From Candidatus Lutibacillus vidarii (GTDB taxonomy: Bacteria; Actinomycetota; Actinomycetes; Actinomycetales; Dermatophilaceae): a stretch of 64,000 nucleotides of DNA. Made by a program: the position numbers and the translations under genes. Location: positions 682,001-746,000 of the forward strand of contig JADKGA010000003.1 in NCBI GenBank assembly GCA_016717165.1. The letters are read 5' to 3'. This document shows, piece by piece, positions 1-8,900 of this stretch. Position 1 is the stretch's first letter. Each line of letters opens with the position of its first letter. The notes under the pieces were generated by a model. The model ran no database searches. It saw nothing but the letters and a program-made list of their open reading frames with translations, and had not been told where the DNA came from.

Positions 1-918
1 GAAGTCGACGTCGAGGATGGCCCGGTCCTCCGGATCGGCGACGGGCACCGAGCGGGCCGCAGCCCACTCCGCCGCCGACTCGGTCTGCCGACCCAGCGCG
101 GCCAGGGCCCGGGCCCGCAGCTCGTGGGCGTACGCGAGGTCGAAGTCCGCCAGGCCGTGCTCGCGGCACTGCGCCACGGTGCGGTCCCCGTACTCGAGCG
201 CCAGCTCCGGTCGACCATAGGCCAGCCACGCCTTCCCGATGAGGTAGCGGGCCCGCGCCTCGTTCGCCGGGGTCGCCCCCCGCGCCCGCTCCCAGTGGTA
301 TGCCGCGGCATACGCACCGCGGACCAGCCCGACCGTGCTCGCCGTCCCGGCCGCGACGGCCTCGAGCTGGGCCCAGGTGGCGTTGTTGGCCTCGATGGCC
401 TGCGCGCGATGCCAGTCGCCGCTGAGGTCAGCCGGTTCGCCCGCCGCACCCGCGCCATCCCCCACCTCGGCGGCGGGGTCGGCCGGCGGCAGCGGCATAC
501 CGGTCTCGACGAGGGTCTTGAGCCCGCCAAGCACCCAGTCCCAGCCACTGCGGACGTTCGCCGCGGTGAGCGGGCTGCGGGCCAGGTCACCGTGGACGAC
601 CCGCAGCCGGGTCAGCCCGTCACCGGCCCGCGCGAGGGTCCACTCGACCCGGCTCGGCGGCTCGGCGGCCATCGCCGGGTCGTAGCGCACGTGCCAGGTC
701 TGCACCAGACGGTAGGGCGGGTCGAGCTCCTCGATCGTCCCGTCGACCGCGGGGCTGCCGTCGGGCAGGGCGAAGAGGTATGGCGCCCCGGCCCGCGGGG
801 GCCGGGTGTACGCCGTGCCGTAGAAGTACCGGCGGGTGAACTCGGGGTCGAGCAGCGCCTGGAAGACCGTCTCGACCTCGGCGCGGATGTACAGCTGGTA
901 GACCTGCGTGCTCGTCAT
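1..918 (-). CDS. SRPBCC (AHSA1-like) domain protein, 3' end outside window
   Basis: 306 codons are visible and the frame is still open at base 1, so the C-terminus is missing. The first ~150 residues look like an SRPBCC/AHSA1 ligand-binding fold: start MTSTQVYQLYIRAEVETVF, then DPEFTRRYFYGTAY, a Trp-rich HVRYDP strand and a long terminal helix. After this comes ~150 residues of Ala-rich helices with regular Trp/Tyr/Leu spacing (AYHWERARGATPANEARAR; LALEYGD), which resemble TPR repeats. The ATG at 918 overlaps the stop of the upstream ArsR gene (ATGA), so the two are translationally coupled. ArsR-SRPBCC pairs are a common actinobacterial module in which the repressor controls its partner; the ligand and biological role are unknown. 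The SRPBCC call is firm; the TPR part is inference. Confidence 0.8.
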   Translation of the reverse strand, partial: MTSTQVYQLYIRAEVETVFQALLDPEFTRRYFYGTAYTRPPRAGAPYLFALPDGSPAVDGTIEELDPPYRLVQTWHVRYDPAMAAEPPSRVEWTLARAGDGLTRLRVVHGDLARSPLTAANVRSGWDWVLGGLKTLVETGMPLPPADPAAEVGDGAGAAGEPADLSGDWHRAQAIEANNATWAQLEAVAAGTASTVGLVRGAYAAAYHWERARGATPANEARARYLIGKAWLAYGRPELALEYGDRTVAQCREHGLADFDLAYAHELRARALAALGRQTESAAEWAAARSVPVADPEDRAILDVDF

Positions 919-1376
919 GAGGACTCCTGGGTCGGTGGGAGGGACGCGGTCAACGCGATGGATGCGGTCGCCGCGGTGGTGGCGGCCGAGGCGGACGCTG
1001 TGGTGGCGGCGGCCGAGTCGGACGCGGTGGTGGTGGCCGAGGCGGACGCGGCGCCGCGCTCGAGGTCGGACTTGAGCTCGACGAGCGCCTCGGCATACGG
1101 CTGGGCGAACTTGCCGACCCAGCGCGCGGCGATGGCAGTGATGGGCACCGGGTTGAGGTGGTGCCGCTTCTCCCGGCCGACCCGGAGGGTGACCACGAGG
1201 CCGGCGGCCTCGAGCACGGCGAGGTGCTTGGCGACGCCGAACCGGGTCAGCTGCGGGTGCTGGGCGCAGAGCCGGCCGAGGGTCTGCCCGTCGACCTCGA
1301 AGAGGGCGTCGAGCAGGGCCCGCCGGGTCGGGTCGGCGAGCGCCTTGAAGAGCGCGTCGTCGTCGGTCGAGGTCAT
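915..1376 (-). CDS. ArsR-family winged-helix transcriptional repressor
   Basis: 153 residues. Residues ~1-100 form an ArsR winged helix: DDALFKALADPTRRALLDAL is the usual N-terminal helix pair, followed by a recognition helix around LTRFGVAKHLAVLEAAGLV and a wing with GREKRHHLNP. No metal-binding ELCVCD motif is present, so this is the non-metal class usually found with SRPBCC/AHSA1 partners. The last ~45 residues are low-complexity Ala/Thr/Ser (ASATTTASDSAAATTASAS), unlike the normal end of the family, and may be a repeat-slippage tail. It overlaps the SRPBCC gene by 4 nt. A perfect inverted repeat lies 12 bp upstream of its start and probably is its own operator. Confidence 0.9.
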   Translation of the reverse strand: MTSTDDDALFKALADPTRRALLDALFEVDGQTLGRLCAQHPQLTRFGVAKHLAVLEAAGLVVTLRVGREKRHHLNPVPITAIAARWVGKFAQPYAEALVELKSDLERGAASASATTTASDSAAATTASASAATTAATASIALTASLPPTQESS

Positions 1377-1387
1377 GACGAGAGACT

Positions 1388-1411
1388 ATAGGTGACTATT
1401 TGGTCACCTAT
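1388..1411. promoter_or_regulatory. Palindromic operator for the adjacent ArsR repressor
   Basis: ATAGGTGAC, spacer TATTTG, GTCACCTAT: a perfect 9-bp inverted repeat with a 6-bp spacer, 12 bp upstream of the arsR ATG and in AT-rich sequence that contrasts with the surroundings. Position and symmetry fit autoregulation of the arsR-SRPBCC operon. Binding is inferred, not shown. Confidence 0.75.
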
Positions 1412-1431
1412 CAAGCCCCCGCCGACGAGAC

Positions 1432-2205
1432 CTATCGCGGACGGCGCCGGTTGCCGACCATCCCGGAGACCGCGCGCCGCACCCCGCCGGGGATGACATC
1501 GAGGGCCGCGACGAGCACCTTGTACTGCAGCCCGGGGACGCTGACGACCCGCGCGCGCTCCGAGTCGGCCAGCGCCTCTCGGACCAGCGCCGCCGCGTCG
1601 AGCCACATGAACTCCGGGGTCGAGGCCATCGACATGTTTGCCCGCTGGTGGAACTCGGTGCGGGTGAAGCCGGGGCACAGGGCCGTCACGCTGACCCCGC
1701 TGCCGGACAGCTCGCTGGCCAGTCCCTCGGAGAACGAGGTGACCCAGGCCTTGGCCGCCGAGTACGACCCCATGGGTGCGAAGCCGGCGACCGAGGAGAC
1801 ATTGATGATCCGCCCCCGGCCGCGCTCGCGCATCGCCCGCGCGGCGGCGTGGCTGAGGACGAGCACCGCCCCGCAGAGAACGTCGAGCATCCGCAGCTCG
1901 TCGCCGACCTCGCTGCGCAGGAAGGACGTCTTCAGCCCGAAGCCGGCATTGTTGACGAGGATGTCGACCGGCGCGGCGGCGTCGCCGAGCCGAGCGGCGA
2001 CAGCGTCGACCTCGGCCCGGTTCGCCAGGTCCGCGACCAGCACCTCCGCCCGAACCCCGAAGTCCGCGGTGAGCTCGGCGGCCACCGCATCGAGGCGGGC
2101 GCGGTCCCGCGCGACGAGGACGAGGTTGTCGCCTCGGGCGGCCAGCTGTCGGGCGAACTCGTGTCCGATCCCGGCGGTCGCGCCGGTCACCAGTGCGGTC
2201 GTCAT
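1432..2205 (-). CDS. Short-chain dehydrogenase/reductase (SDR)
   Basis: 257 residues, classical SDR length. The N-terminus MTTALVTGATAGIGHEFARQ carries the TGxxxGIG cofactor motif; NNAGFG follows near residue 85, and the catalytic Ser-Tyr-Lys set is seen in NVSSVAGF ... YSAAKAWV. An Arg after the second strand (LVARDRARL) suggests NADP(H). The start was set at the ATG at 2205 because the glycine motif begins at once and a GGGG ribosome-binding run (CTTCGGGGT) precedes it; an in-frame GTG at 2256 would add a 17-residue Arg/Gly-rich leader. It ends 20 bp before the ArsR operator but is not coupled to that gene. Substrate unknown. Confidence 0.9.
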   Translation of the reverse strand: MTTALVTGATAGIGHEFARQLAARGDNLVLVARDRARLDAVAAELTADFGVRAEVLVADLANRAEVDAVAARLGDAAAPVDILVNNAGFGLKTSFLRSEVGDELRMLDVLCGAVLVLSHAAARAMRERGRGRIINVSSVAGFAPMGSYSAAKAWVTSFSEGLASELSGSGVSVTALCPGFTRTEFHQRANMSMASTPEFMWLDAAALVREALADSERARVVSVPGLQYKVLVAALDVIPGGVRRAVSGMVGNRRRPR

Positions 2206-2300
2206 ACCCCGAAGTATGCCGACTCGGCGCCGACCTGACCCCCGCCCGCCGCCCAACCACCGACCACCGGGGCTGAGTCCCCCGCGGATACAGTGACCAG

Positions 2301-3089
2301 GTGCGCATCGCGACGTGGAATGTCAACTCCATCCGCTCCCGGGTCGACCGCGTCGAGGCGTGGCTGGCCCGCTCCGAGGTCGACGTCCTGGCGATCCAGG
2401 AGACCAAGGCGCGCGAGGACCAGTTCCCCTACCTGCCGTTCGAGGCGCTCGGCTACGAGGTCGCCCATATCGGGCTCAACCAGTGGAATGGCGTCGCCAT
2501 CGCCTCCCGGGTCGGGCTCGCCGAGATCACCGTGGGCTTCCCCGGTATGCCGCGCTGGGGCGAGCCACCCGCCCCCGAGGCCCGCGCCATCGGGGCGACC
2601 TGCGCGGGTGTGCGGGTCTGGTCGGTCTACGTCCCGAACGGCCGGGCGCTCGACGACCCGCACATGGCCTACAAGCTGGAGTGGCTCGACCGGCTCGCCG
2701 CCGCCGGGCGCGCCTGGCTGGCCGAGGACCCGCAGGCCCAGATCGTCATCATGGGCGACTGGAATGTCGCTCCTGCGGACGAGGACGTGTGGAGCATGGA
2801 GTTCTACGCGGACAAGTCCCACGTGTCGCCCGGTGAGCGGGCCGGCTTCCGCGGCGTTGTCGATGCCGGGTATGCCGACCTGGTCCGCCCGCACGCCCCC
2901 GGCCCTGGGGTCTACACCTACTGGGACTACCAGCAGCTCCGCTTCCCGAAGAAGCAGGGCATGCGGATCGACTTCGCGCTCGGGTCCCCTGCGCTGGCCG
3001 CCCGGGTGGCCGGGGCAGCGATCGACCGTGAGGAGCGCAAGGGCAAGGGCGCCAGCGACCACGCCCCTGTGGTCATCGAACTCTCCTGA
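2301..3089 (+). CDS. xth: Exodeoxyribonuclease III (AP endonuclease)
   Basis: 262 residues with a GTG start, full length for the ExoIII/APE1 family. Hydrolyses the backbone at abasic sites and digests duplex DNA 3'-5' in base excision repair in the cytoplasm. Family signatures are present in order: TWNVNSIRSR (metal-site Asn), IQETKARED (metal-site Glu), YVPNGR, IMGDWNVAP (catalytic Asp/Asn), FRGVVDAGYADL, and the C-terminal SDHAPVVIEL with the catalytic Asp-His pair. It stands alone: divergent from the SDR gene and convergent with the MFS gene downstream, so probably has its own promoter in 2206-2300, although no clear -35/-10 pair was found. Confidence 0.95.
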   Translation: MRIATWNVNSIRSRVDRVEAWLARSEVDVLAIQETKAREDQFPYLPFEALGYEVAHIGLNQWNGVAIASRVGLAEITVGFPGMPRWGEPPAPEARAIGATCAGVRVWSVYVPNGRALDDPHMAYKLEWLDRLAAAGRAWLAEDPQAQIVIMGDWNVAPADEDVWSMEFYADKSHVSPGERAGFRGVVDAGYADLVRPHAPGPGVYTYWDYQQLRFPKKQGMRIDFALGSPALAARVAGAAIDREERKGKGASDHAPVVIELS

Positions 3090-3164
3090 CCGCGACGCCC
3101 AAGTTCCCCGCGCACGCGGAGCGGACCGACAGGATCGGTAAGCCCGGGACGTTCGGCCGAGTTA

Positions 3165-4919
3165 TCAGTTGTGGATACTGAGACCTGAAGACGCCGGGTC
3201 GCCATGGCGCATCCGCAGTGCCACAACCGACACCACTGACGCGACTGCCGCCGCCAGCGCTCCACCGGCGAGAACGGTCTGCACCTGGACCAGCCCCGCG
3301 TCGACCAGCGCGGTGACATCGCTCTGGTCCGGCAGGGCCCGGACGGTGTCGTAGTACCGGTGCAGCCCGACCGCCGTCAGTGTCGCCAGCCCGACGACCA
3401 TCCCGACCATCCGGCCGACGACGACCAGCGCACTGACCAGCCCGTGCGCCGACCGGCCGACCGCGGCGAGGGACACGGCGTTGACCGGCGCGAAGGCCAC
3501 CCCGAGCCCGAAGCCGGCCGCGGCGAGGACGAGGGTCACCCACACCCCCTGGTCGAGCGAGCCGCGGCCCCACGTCGAGGTCACCGCCAGGGCGGTCGCG
3601 GCGAGCCCGAGACCCAGTCCGGCGACCACGCCGGCGCGGAGCCGGTGGACCAGCCACCCCCCGGCGAGCGCGCCGAGCGGCACCGCGACGAGGAAGCGGA
3701 CCAGGACAAGGGCGGCCTGCGGGTATGACGTCGACCAGGTCAGCCGGGCCAGGACCGGGATGTCGACGACGACGGCCACCAGCGCGGCCCCGACGAGGGC
3801 GCTGACCCCCACCGACCACAGCACCGGCCCCCGGAGCACCCCGCGCGGGATGAGCGGGTTGGCGGTATGCCGGTGGCGCCATACCGCGAGGAGGAAGGCA
3901 GCCAGCGACACGGGGAGCAGGACGTACCCGGACGGGCCGACCACCTCGCGCTCGGGGTCGGCAACGGCGAAGGTGAGGACGAGCCCACCCAGAGCGACCG
4001 CGAGCAGCCCCGCGCCGATGGGATCGGCCTGCCGCAGCACCGGCCACCACCGCGGTACACCCAGAGCCACGGCGACCACCGCCAGGGCGAGTCCGGCGGC
4101 GCCGATCGGGGTGAGCAGCCGTCCCGAGCCGGACCACGGGACAAAGGGTGCGCCCCAGACGACATCGGTGACCAGCCGGTCCGGGGCGATGAGAGCCAGC
4201 AGGACCAGCACCGCGGACAGCGCGGCCACGGCGGCGGACAGCCGGCCCCGGACCGTCCCGCGCGCCGACGACCCCGCGCCGGGCCGCGCGGCAGGCCGAC
4301 CGGCACCGCCGGCACCGCCGACGAGCCGCACCGCGACCATGAGCGCCAGCCCGACGCCGCCCCCGAGCCAGAAGATCGCCCGCCAGCTCCAGACCGCGAG
4401 GACCAAGGCACCGAGGACCGGACCGACGACCGCGCCGACCTCCTGGACGGCCCCGACGACCCCGAGCGGCAGCCCACGCCGGTCCGGCGGCCAGCGGTCG
4501 GCGACGAGGGCCAAAGTGGCTGGGACGAGCCCGCCGCCGCCGACGCCCTGGAGGAAGCGCCCGCCGACGAGAACGTCGATCTCGACGGCGAGCGCCGTGA
4601 CGACCGACCCCACGACGAACAGGGCCAGGCACCACTGGAGCACCCGGATCCGGTCGACGAGGTCGGTGAGCCGCCCGACGAGCGGAAGGACGGCGATATA
4701 CCCGAGGAGGAAGCCGGAGATGATCGGCGTGGCCCGATGGAAGGCCTCCAGCCCCAGACCCACCCCGGCCATCATGTCCGGCAGAGCGAGGACGACGACA
4801 TAGGTGTCGGCCGCGGCCACGGCGACGCCGAGCGCACCGAGGGCGAGCAGGGTGCGGTCGCCGCGCCCGGCGACGCGCGGCCCGCCGGCGAGGACGGCGG
4901 AATGGTCCGGCGCGGTCAT
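3165..4919 (-). CDS. MFS permease, P55 (Rv1410c)-like, partner of LprG
   Basis: 584 residues, about 14 predicted membrane segments, DHA2-like architecture. Motif A is recognisable (GRLTDLVDRIRVLQ) and motif C-like Gly-rich segments follow (VVGAVQEVGAVVGPVLGAL). It starts 7 bp after the stop of a lipoprotein gene of the LppX/LprAFG family. In mycobacteria this exact gene order (lprG then the P55 permease) encodes a pair that moves triacylglycerides and lipoglycans out of the inner membrane and affects drug tolerance; the same role is inferred here from synteny and family. A start at 4919 gives a short hydrophilic N-terminus before TM1. Confidence 0.88.
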   Translation of the reverse strand: MTAPDHSAVLAGGPRVAGRGDRTLLALGALGVAVAAADTYVVVLALPDMMAGVGLGLEAFHRATPIISGFLLGYIAVLPLVGRLTDLVDRIRVLQWCLALFVVGSVVTALAVEIDVLVGGRFLQGVGGGGLVPATLALVADRWPPDRRGLPLGVVGAVQEVGAVVGPVLGALVLAVWSWRAIFWLGGGVGLALMVAVRLVGGAGGAGRPAARPGAGSSARGTVRGRLSAAVAALSAVLVLLALIAPDRLVTDVVWGAPFVPWSGSGRLLTPIGAAGLALAVVAVALGVPRWWPVLRQADPIGAGLLAVALGGLVLTFAVADPEREVVGPSGYVLLPVSLAAFLLAVWRHRHTANPLIPRGVLRGPVLWSVGVSALVGAALVAVVVDIPVLARLTWSTSYPQAALVLVRFLVAVPLGALAGGWLVHRLRAGVVAGLGLGLAATALAVTSTWGRGSLDQGVWVTLVLAAAGFGLGVAFAPVNAVSLAAVGRSAHGLVSALVVVGRMVGMVVGLATLTAVGLHRYYDTVRALPDQSDVTALVDAGLVQVQTVLAGGALAAAVASVVSVVALRMRHGDPASSGLSIHN

Positions 4920-4926
4920 CGCCTGG

Positions 4927-5658
4927 TCAGGGCGCCGTGATCGTCACTGGGTCGCCGTAGCGGTCCAGGGTGAGGACGTATGTCGACGTGGCGCCCGAGT
5001 AGAACGGCCCCGTCAGCTCGACGGTCCGCAGCTGGCTGGACTCCTCGACGACCCCGAACTTCACGGCATACACCGCGGTCGCCGACCCGACCTTGAGCAG
5101 GCCGGTGATGACCGACCCGGGCAGCGACCCGGAGTAGGTCGTGACGATCTCGGACCCGACCCGAGCCTGGGCGCCCCGAACCGGGCTGGTCGTCGCGGTG
5201 AGCAGCGTGGTGACCCCCTTGGCCGGGTCGAAGAATACGGCCGGGTCGGGGGCGCCGAAGGTCGTGGGGTCGACCGCCTGGTAGGCCGTCGTCAGCGGCA
5301 GCTTGACGTGCATGACCCCACCGACGGCGACGACCGCGACGGAGGCCATGATGCCCGCCATCCGCGCGGAGACGGTGCCCTTGAAGGCCGGCGGGTGAGT
5401 GCCGACGCCGTCGAGGCCGAGCACTGCACCGACCCCGTCCGGGATATCCCGCGAGATCATGACCAGATGGACCGACGGGGTGGCGTCGACGACGGCCTTG
5501 ACGGCAGCGAGCCGGTCAACGACGGACATCGTCGTCGGGGCCGGGGCCGGGGAGCCGGAGCACCCGGACAGCGCGGGGGCCACCAGCAGCACTGCGGCGC
5601 ACAGCGCACCGAGGCGCGTTCGCCGACCGGCCAGGCGGGCGAGAGGGGTCAGCGGCAT
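4927..5658 (-). CDS. lprG: LprG-like lipoprotein (LppX_LprAFG family)
   Basis: 243 residues. Signal peptide with Arg-rich start, hydrophobic core and lipobox LSGC, giving lipidated Cys33. The mature part (DRLAAVKAVVDATPSVHLVM, then FKGTVSARMAGIMA and GGVMHVKLP) matches the LppX_LprAFG fold, which binds acyl chains in a hydrophobic cavity. The start at 5658 was chosen because it gives a complete signal peptide; the frame stays open far upstream but that extension reads as antisense of another gene. Immediately followed by the P55-like permease, which strongly supports the LprG assignment over LprA/LppX. Confidence 0.85.
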   Translation of the reverse strand: MPLTPLARLAGRRTRLGALCAAVLLVAPALSGCSGSPAPAPTTMSVVDRLAAVKAVVDATPSVHLVMISRDIPDGVGAVLGLDGVGTHPPAFKGTVSARMAGIMASVAVVAVGGVMHVKLPLTTAYQAVDPTTFGAPDPAVFFDPAKGVTTLLTATTSPVRGAQARVGSEIVTTYSGSLPGSVITGLLKVGSATAVYAVKFGVVEESSQLRTVELTGPFYSGATSTYVLTLDRYGDPVTITAP

Positions 5659-5775
5659 ACGCAGGACCCTACGCCCAGCGGCCAACAGGACTAGGCCGAA
5701 CACCCGAGCGCGAACGGCCGTCCTCCCGCGGTACCAAGGAGAGGTCAGCACGTACCGCACTCGAGGGGACCCACC

Positions 5776-6636
5776 ATGACCGTTCCACGGACCGCCGCGC
5801 GCCAACGCGCCCGCGTCGCCGGCCTTCTGCTCGCTCTCGTTGCGGCTCTGGCCGCCGTCGCCGTCGGACCCGCCTCCCCCGCGTCCGCGGCGACCGGGGA
5901 CCGCACGTTCGTCTGTCACGGGAACCTCGGTCGCCCGTACACCTTCCGCACGGTCACCGGCTCGCTCTCGAACGCCGGCCGGCCGTATGCCGTCCGGGTC
6001 ATCAACGACTCCACCGGCGCGGTCGACTCGGACCGGATCGGCTGGGCCGGGGGGAAGGCCGCCTCCTGGCTGCACCCGGACTACGTCCAGTGGAATATCA
6101 CCGGGCCGAACCCGGCGCGCAACGTGTACTGGCTGCACATCCCGCCCGTGCTCCCCGGTGGCGGGGGTTTCTTCGACGCGGACCTGGAGATCCTTTTCGA
6201 GGGCGGGGCGCTCGGCAACTGGCAGATCCCCGCGTTCGACTGCGCCGTGACCGGCGGCCCGGCCTGGCTCGCGTCCGGCGGTGGGCCGCGGACCTTCACC
6301 TGTCACGGCACGGCTGGTGACCTGCTCACGGCGATGACCGTGACCGGTTCGCTCACCCTGGCCAGCCGCCCGGTCGACGTCACCGTCACGCAGGACGCCA
6401 CCGGGGCGATCCTGTCGCACCGCGTCCGGCAGGCGGTCTTCGTCGGGCCATCGGCCACCCACCCCGGCTACACCGAGTGGGATATCACCGGCCAGGCCGA
6501 CCCGGGAACGACGTACCACCTGAGCACGGCACCGGTCCTGCCCCGGGTCGGCGGCTTCTTCGACGCCGACCTCGACGTGAGCTATGGCGCCGCCGGCGGC
6601 CTGCAGATTCCCATGATCGACTGCACCGTGGCCTGA
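5776..6636 (+). CDS. Secreted protein with two tandem ~120-residue repeats, function unknown
   Basis: 286 residues, ATG start. Sec signal peptide with cleavage near PASPASAATG (around residue 40). The mature part is two copies of one domain (about 43-155 and 170-286). Each copy starts with RTFxCHG, contains GSL..A.RP..V.V..D.TGA, a (Y)xxW(N/D)ITG strand, then PVLP..GGFFDADL, and ends IP..DC.V. One Cys at each end of each copy suggests one disulfide per domain. I do not recognise the family. Divergent from lprG with ~117 bp between them. Confidence 0.85.
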   Translation: MTVPRTAARQRARVAGLLLALVAALAAVAVGPASPASAATGDRTFVCHGNLGRPYTFRTVTGSLSNAGRPYAVRVINDSTGAVDSDRIGWAGGKAASWLHPDYVQWNITGPNPARNVYWLHIPPVLPGGGGFFDADLEILFEGGALGNWQIPAFDCAVTGGPAWLASGGGPRTFTCHGTAGDLLTAMTVTGSLTLASRPVDVTVTQDATGAILSHRVRQAVFVGPSATHPGYTEWDITGQADPGTTYHLSTAPVLPRVGGFFDADLDVSYGAAGGLQIPMIDCTVA

Positions 6637-6699
6637 GGTCGCCCGGCTGGGACCTCCGTCCACTTGATAAAGGGGGGTCCAGCGGGGTTGGGTAAAGGC

Positions 6700-8807
6700 G
6701 TGAGCACACGCGCCAAGGGCACGACGTCATATGTCGCGCCCGAACCCCAGACCCCCCAGGAGATCCGCAACGTCGTCCTTGTCGGCCCCGGAGGGGCCGG
6801 CAAGACGACGGTGATGGAACATCTCGTCGCCGCTCGAGTCACCGGCTACCGGCCCCACCTTGGTGAGCACGAACGCTCCGTCGCCCTCGGCGCCGCGTCG
6901 GTGGTGAGCAACGGGACGGTCATCAACCTCCTCGACACCCCCGGGTACCCGGACTTCGTCGGCGACCTGCGGGCCGGCCTCCGTGGGGCGGACGCGGCGA
7001 TCTTCGTCGTCTCCGCCGCGGACGGCATCGACGGCGCCACCGCTCTGCTCTGGCAGGAGTGCGCCGCCGTCGGGATGCCGCGCGCCGTTGCCGTGACCAA
7101 GCTCGACGCGGCCCGCTCGGACTACGACGTGACGATCGACGAGTGCCAGCGGGTCTTCGGCGACGCCCAGGCGATCTACCTGCCGGTCTATGGTGCGGAC
7201 AAGAAGGTCCTGGGGGCCATGGGCCTGCTCTCCGAGAAGGTCTTCGACGTCAGCTCCGGCGAGCGGGTCACCCGCGACCCCAGCGCGACGGAGGCCGCCG
7301 AGATCGCCGAGCGCCGCAGCGCCCTCATCGAGGCGATCATCGAGGAGTCCGAGGACGACACCTTGCTGGACCGCTATCTGTCCGGGGAGCAGATCGAGTT
7401 CGACACGATCGTCGCCGACCTGAAGACCGCCGTCGCCCGGGGCGCCTTCTTCCCGATCATCCCGGTCTCGCCCAGCACCGCAGGGATCGAGGAGGTCTAC
7501 GAGCTCATCGAGACCGCCTTCCCCGACCCGACGATGCACGCCTTGCCGACGATCACGACGCCCTCCGGCGGCGAGCTCGCCGCCATGTCCTGCGACCCCG
7601 CCGGTCCCCTAGTCGCCGAGGTGATCCGGACGACGAGCGACCCGTATGTCGGTCGGACCTCGCTGGTCCGGGTGTTCAGCGGGACGCTTCGTTCGGACGA
7701 GGTCGTCCACGTCTCCGGCCATCTCGAGACCTTCGTCGGCCGCGAGATCGAGGGCCACCCCGGTCACGACAACGACGAGCGGGTCGGCCACCTGTCCGGG
7801 CCGCTGTTCGACGAGTCCGCCCCGAAGAAGCGCGCGATCGCCGGTGACATCGTCGTGGTGACCAAGCTCGCGGCCGCGGAGACCTCTGACACCTTGAGCT
7901 CGAAGGACCGCCCCGCGCTCGTCGAGCCCTGGGTGCTCCCCGAGCCGCTGCTGCCGATCGCCATCAAGGCAAGCAGCAGCGCCGACGAGGACAAGCTGGC
8001 CTCCGCGCTGCAGCGGGTCGCGTCCGAGGACGTGACGATGCGGCTGGAGCACAACGCCGAGACCAAGCAGGTCGTCATCTGGACCATGGGCCAGGCCCAC
8101 GTCGAGGAGCTGACGAACCGGCTCAGGAGCGCTACGGCGTCGCGGTCGACATCGAGCCCTTCCGGACGGCGCTGCGGGAGACCTTCGTCCGCAAGTGCGA
8201 CGTCCAGGGCCGCCTGGTCAAGCAGAGCGGGGGCCACGGGCAGTATGCCGTCGTCAAGGTCGAGATCGAGCCACTCCCCCGCGGCGAGGGTTTCGAGTTC
8301 GTCGACAAGGTCGTCGGTGGGTCGGTGCCGCGCAACTTCATCCCCTCGGTGGAGAAGGGCCTGCTCAACCAGCTGGAGAAGGGTGTCCTCGCCGGCTACC
8401 CCCTCGTCGACATCCGGGTCACCCTGTATGACGGCAAGGCCCACTCGGTCGACTCCTCGGACATGGCCTTCCAGACTGCCGCCGCGCTCGCGCTCAAGGA
8501 GGCCGCGAACGCCGCCACGGTGGCGCTCTTGGAGCCGGTCGACTCGGTGACCGTCTGGGTCTCGGACGACTTCCTCGGCGCCGTGATGGCCGACCTCCGC
8601 GGTCGTCGCGGCCAGGTGGTCGGCACCGAGCCGGCCGCCGAGAAGGGCCGCACCATCGTCCACGCCGAGGTCCCGCAGACCGAGCTGAGCCGGTACGCGA
8701 TCGACCTCCGGTCGGTCTCTCACGGCACCGGGCTGTTCACCCGCTCGATGATCCGCTACGACTACATGCCGGCCGAGCTCGCGACCAAGCACCAGCAGCC
8801 CTCGTAA
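6700..8807 (+). CDS. EF-G-like translational GTPase (FusA2/Rv0120c type), one frameshift
   Basis: About 702 residues if one missing base is restored. GTPase domain: GPGGAGKTTV (P-loop), DTPGYPDFVG (G3), VTKLDAA (G4); then domain II (YVGRTSLVRVFSGTL), domain III (GMGQAHVEEL), and after the break domain IV (KQSGGHGQYAVVKVE) and domain V (RGQVVGTE). The frame shifts at CTCAGG, 8122-8127, where homologues suggest CTCAAGGAG (Leu-Lys-Glu); one A appears lost. Everything after is in frame to the stop, so a sequencing error is likely. It belongs to the EF-G paralogue group typified by mycobacterial Rv0120c, whose function is not settled; it is not the main EF-G since it is away from the str operon. 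GTG at 6700 is preferred; a TTG at 6664 is possible. Confidence 0.85.
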
Positions 8808-8811
8808 CGGA

Positions 8812-8862
8812 CGCCCGGCCCGGTCCGGTCGGCCGAGGCGGCAGACCGGACCGGGCCGGGCG
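8812..8862 (+). terminator. Strong stem-loop after the EF-G-like gene
   Basis: An 18-bp perfect stem (left arm 8812-8829, right arm 8845-8862) with a 15-nt loop begins 5 bp after the stop codon. No U-tract follows, as is usual in high-GC actinobacteria. Confidence 0.75.
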
Positions 8863-8900
8863 GCGGCCAGACCCACGCTCACCCGACGAACCGGACTCCC

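Noticed and set aside
124..1395. 423-codon + strand frame over the ArsR-SRPBCC module
   Set aside because: Its translation is compositional noise; the minus strand encodes two recognisable domains coupled by ATGA.
6664..6699. TTG start for the EF-G-like gene
   Set aside because: GTG at 6700 begins the conserved N-terminus; the extra residues are atypical, though the choice is not certain.
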